In this document: piece after piece, positions 43,033 through 43,925 of the stretch | Position numbering within the stretch: the first letter of the stretch is position 1 | Layout: each line of letters starts with the position of its first letter | NCBI GenBank assembly: GCA_022825235.1 | Contig: JAJDYI010000038.1 | Span: 1 to 43,925, forward strand | Reading direction: 5' to 3' | Length of the DNA stretch: 43,925 nt | Source: Alphaproteobacteria bacterium | Lineage (GTDB): Bacteria; Pseudomonadota; Alphaproteobacteria; TMED109 | The notes under the pieces: model-generated | Told to the model about the DNA's origin: nothing | The model's input: only the letters and a program-made list of their open reading frames with translations | Databases searched by the model: none | Made by a program: the position numbers and the translations under genes

Positions 43033-43786
43033 CTAGTCGCGCCTCGCACCAAATGCGCCCGAAACCTCGGCACGAACGCCAGCGGCTGCATGGGCGTCCA
43101 GCAAGACTTCCCTGCGACCGAACAGGCCGCCGGCTTCCTCGTGGTTCGGGCCGTAAAACCGCCCGGAAATCCCCTGGCTGGCCGGGTGCCGGCTGATCTC
43201 CGCGGCGTCGGCGCTTACAGGGCTGATTCCGAACGCGCCGGACCGCAACGGCAAATCACGCCAGCGCATGTCTTCGATCCCCGCGCCGGTCGCTTCGTGC
43301 CTGATATTGGTGAACGCGACATCGACCACCAGATCCGCACCCCCCGGCCGGCTCGAGACCGTTACCATCGCGTCACCATGCACAAAGGCGTCCGGCATGG
43401 ACTGGTCGGGGTTGGTCATCAAGAGACCCCGCATCACTCCGGACCACGTCACGGCGCGCTCGCCCGAAAGGTCCGGATCGGTACCCGCGGTGTTTCCTGC
43501 GGAATAGGCCCGGTAGTAGCGATGGTCGGGGGCGGTGCCTCCCGGCGACACCCCTAGACGCGGGGTCTCGATCAGGAAGAAACTGTGGTCCATCCAGCCC
43601 GCGAGGGCTCGGTACGACGGGCGGCCCGTTTCCTGGGCGATCCCCGTCTTTTCGGCCAGCGATACGCCGTTCCGGCGTTCCAGAAAGACGAAGTCTGCGA
43701 CGTCTAGATCCTTTACGGATCCGTAGTGAATGGGGCCGAGCCCGCCCTCGCAGCCAATGATCAGGGCCAGGCAGATTGCGGACTCA
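43033..43786 (-). pseudogene. TbpB-like lipoprotein interrupted by an IS5-type element
   Basis: The open frame begins inside the signal peptide at SAICLALIIGC (lipobox L-I-I-G-C, Cys codon 43750-43752) and has no start codon before a stop within the insertion sequence. The mature part runs LGPIHYGSVKDLDVADFVFL to the barrel end GISGRFYGPNHEEAGG and VSGAFGARRD, the TbpB-like C-terminal signature. The first few codons and the promoter are displaced by the IS beginning at 43787. It is a probable Slam cargo, now silenced unless the IS supplies a promoter. Confidence 0.75.
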
Positions 43787-43925
43787 GAGCCTGTGCGGAA
43801 ACTATTGAGCGGCCCCGATCCTGGCTCCTACGATGTGGTTAGCAGCTACATCGGGAGGATGCCGTGGCTTGGACCAAGACCGCTCGTGCGGAGTATAGGC
43901 GTCGGGGGAAGCGCTTCGAGAGCGA
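43787..43925 (+). mobile_element. Left end of an IS5-family insertion sequence
   Basis: The element seems to start at GAGCCTGTGCGG (43787), a typical terminal sequence for IS5-family (IS427/IS1031-like) elements, and leads into a transposase gene at 43864. The right end is outside the window. The lipoprotein frame breaks exactly here, supporting the boundary. Confidence 0.65.
43864..43925 (+). CDS. IS5-family transposase, N-terminus only
   Basis: From GTG 43864 the frame reads V-A-W-T-K-T-ARAEYRRRGKRFES, matching the start of IS5-family transposases (MAWTxxTRxxYxRxGLRYASD). GGAGG (43854-43858) lies 5 nt upstream, which decides this start over ATG 43859 in another frame. It continues past the window. 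Confidence 0.75.
   Translation, partial: MAWTKTARAEYRRRGKRFES

Noticed and set aside
1-43925. CRISPR arrays, rRNA, tRNA genes or a replication origin
   Set aside because: No regularly spaced direct repeats and no recognisable structural RNA or origin sequence were seen on either strand.

Overview
The window comes from a GC-rich Gram-negative bacterium, most likely a proteobacterium. Evidence for an outer membrane includes a Slam-type lipoprotein exporter, three TbpB-like surface lipoproteins, a LolA-like periplasmic protein and an RND/MMPL transporter. Nothing in the sequence fixes the species. The mix of catabolic genes, toxin-antitoxin (TA) modules and transposon debris resembles large environmental or symbiont genomes; that is inference only.

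Layout. Positions 1-3134 (minus) hold a Rieske oxygenase and a GPP34 (GOLPH3-like) domain fused to a cytochrome P450 that runs off the left edge. Positions 3915-7372 (plus) carry an MMPL/RND transporter and a LolA-like protein. Positions 7758-10233 hold a dead PIN fragment, a Phd-VapC pair and a lipoprotein joining a metzincin-type protease to a TbpB-like barrel. Positions 10410-13150 encode a paired M16 protease (active plus inactive subunit). Positions 13310-17364 are mostly decaying TA and nucleotidyltransferase genes plus an intact AAA/DUF4143 ATPase.

hyuB (17422-19161) and hyuA (28802-30964), normally adjacent, lie on the minus strand separated by about 9.6 kb of accessory DNA: TnpB, IS630 and FAD-oxidase fragments, a DUF433 fusion/DUF5615 pair, three AAA/DUF4143 ATPases (two dead), two VapBC-type pairs and an orphan antitoxin. 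Beyond hyuA (31 kb onward) come two antitoxins next to wrecked VapC toxins, a TbpB-like lipoprotein, FitAB, a TnpB remnant, VapBC, a broken ATPase, another FitA/VapC pair, an AbiEii fragment, HigBA and ParDE. The right end has Slam and a TbpB-like lipoprotein interrupted by an IS5-type element at the window edge.

Themes. (1) Nine apparently intact TA-type modules and at least seven decayed ones, with a repeated pattern of intact antitoxin beside a dead VapC. (2) Five AAA/DUF4143 ATPases, three of them broken. (3) A Slam exporter with three candidate barrel lipoproteins in one window, one carrying a protease. (4) Two unusual fusions: GPP34-P450, and a DUF433 antitoxin with a long N-terminal extension.
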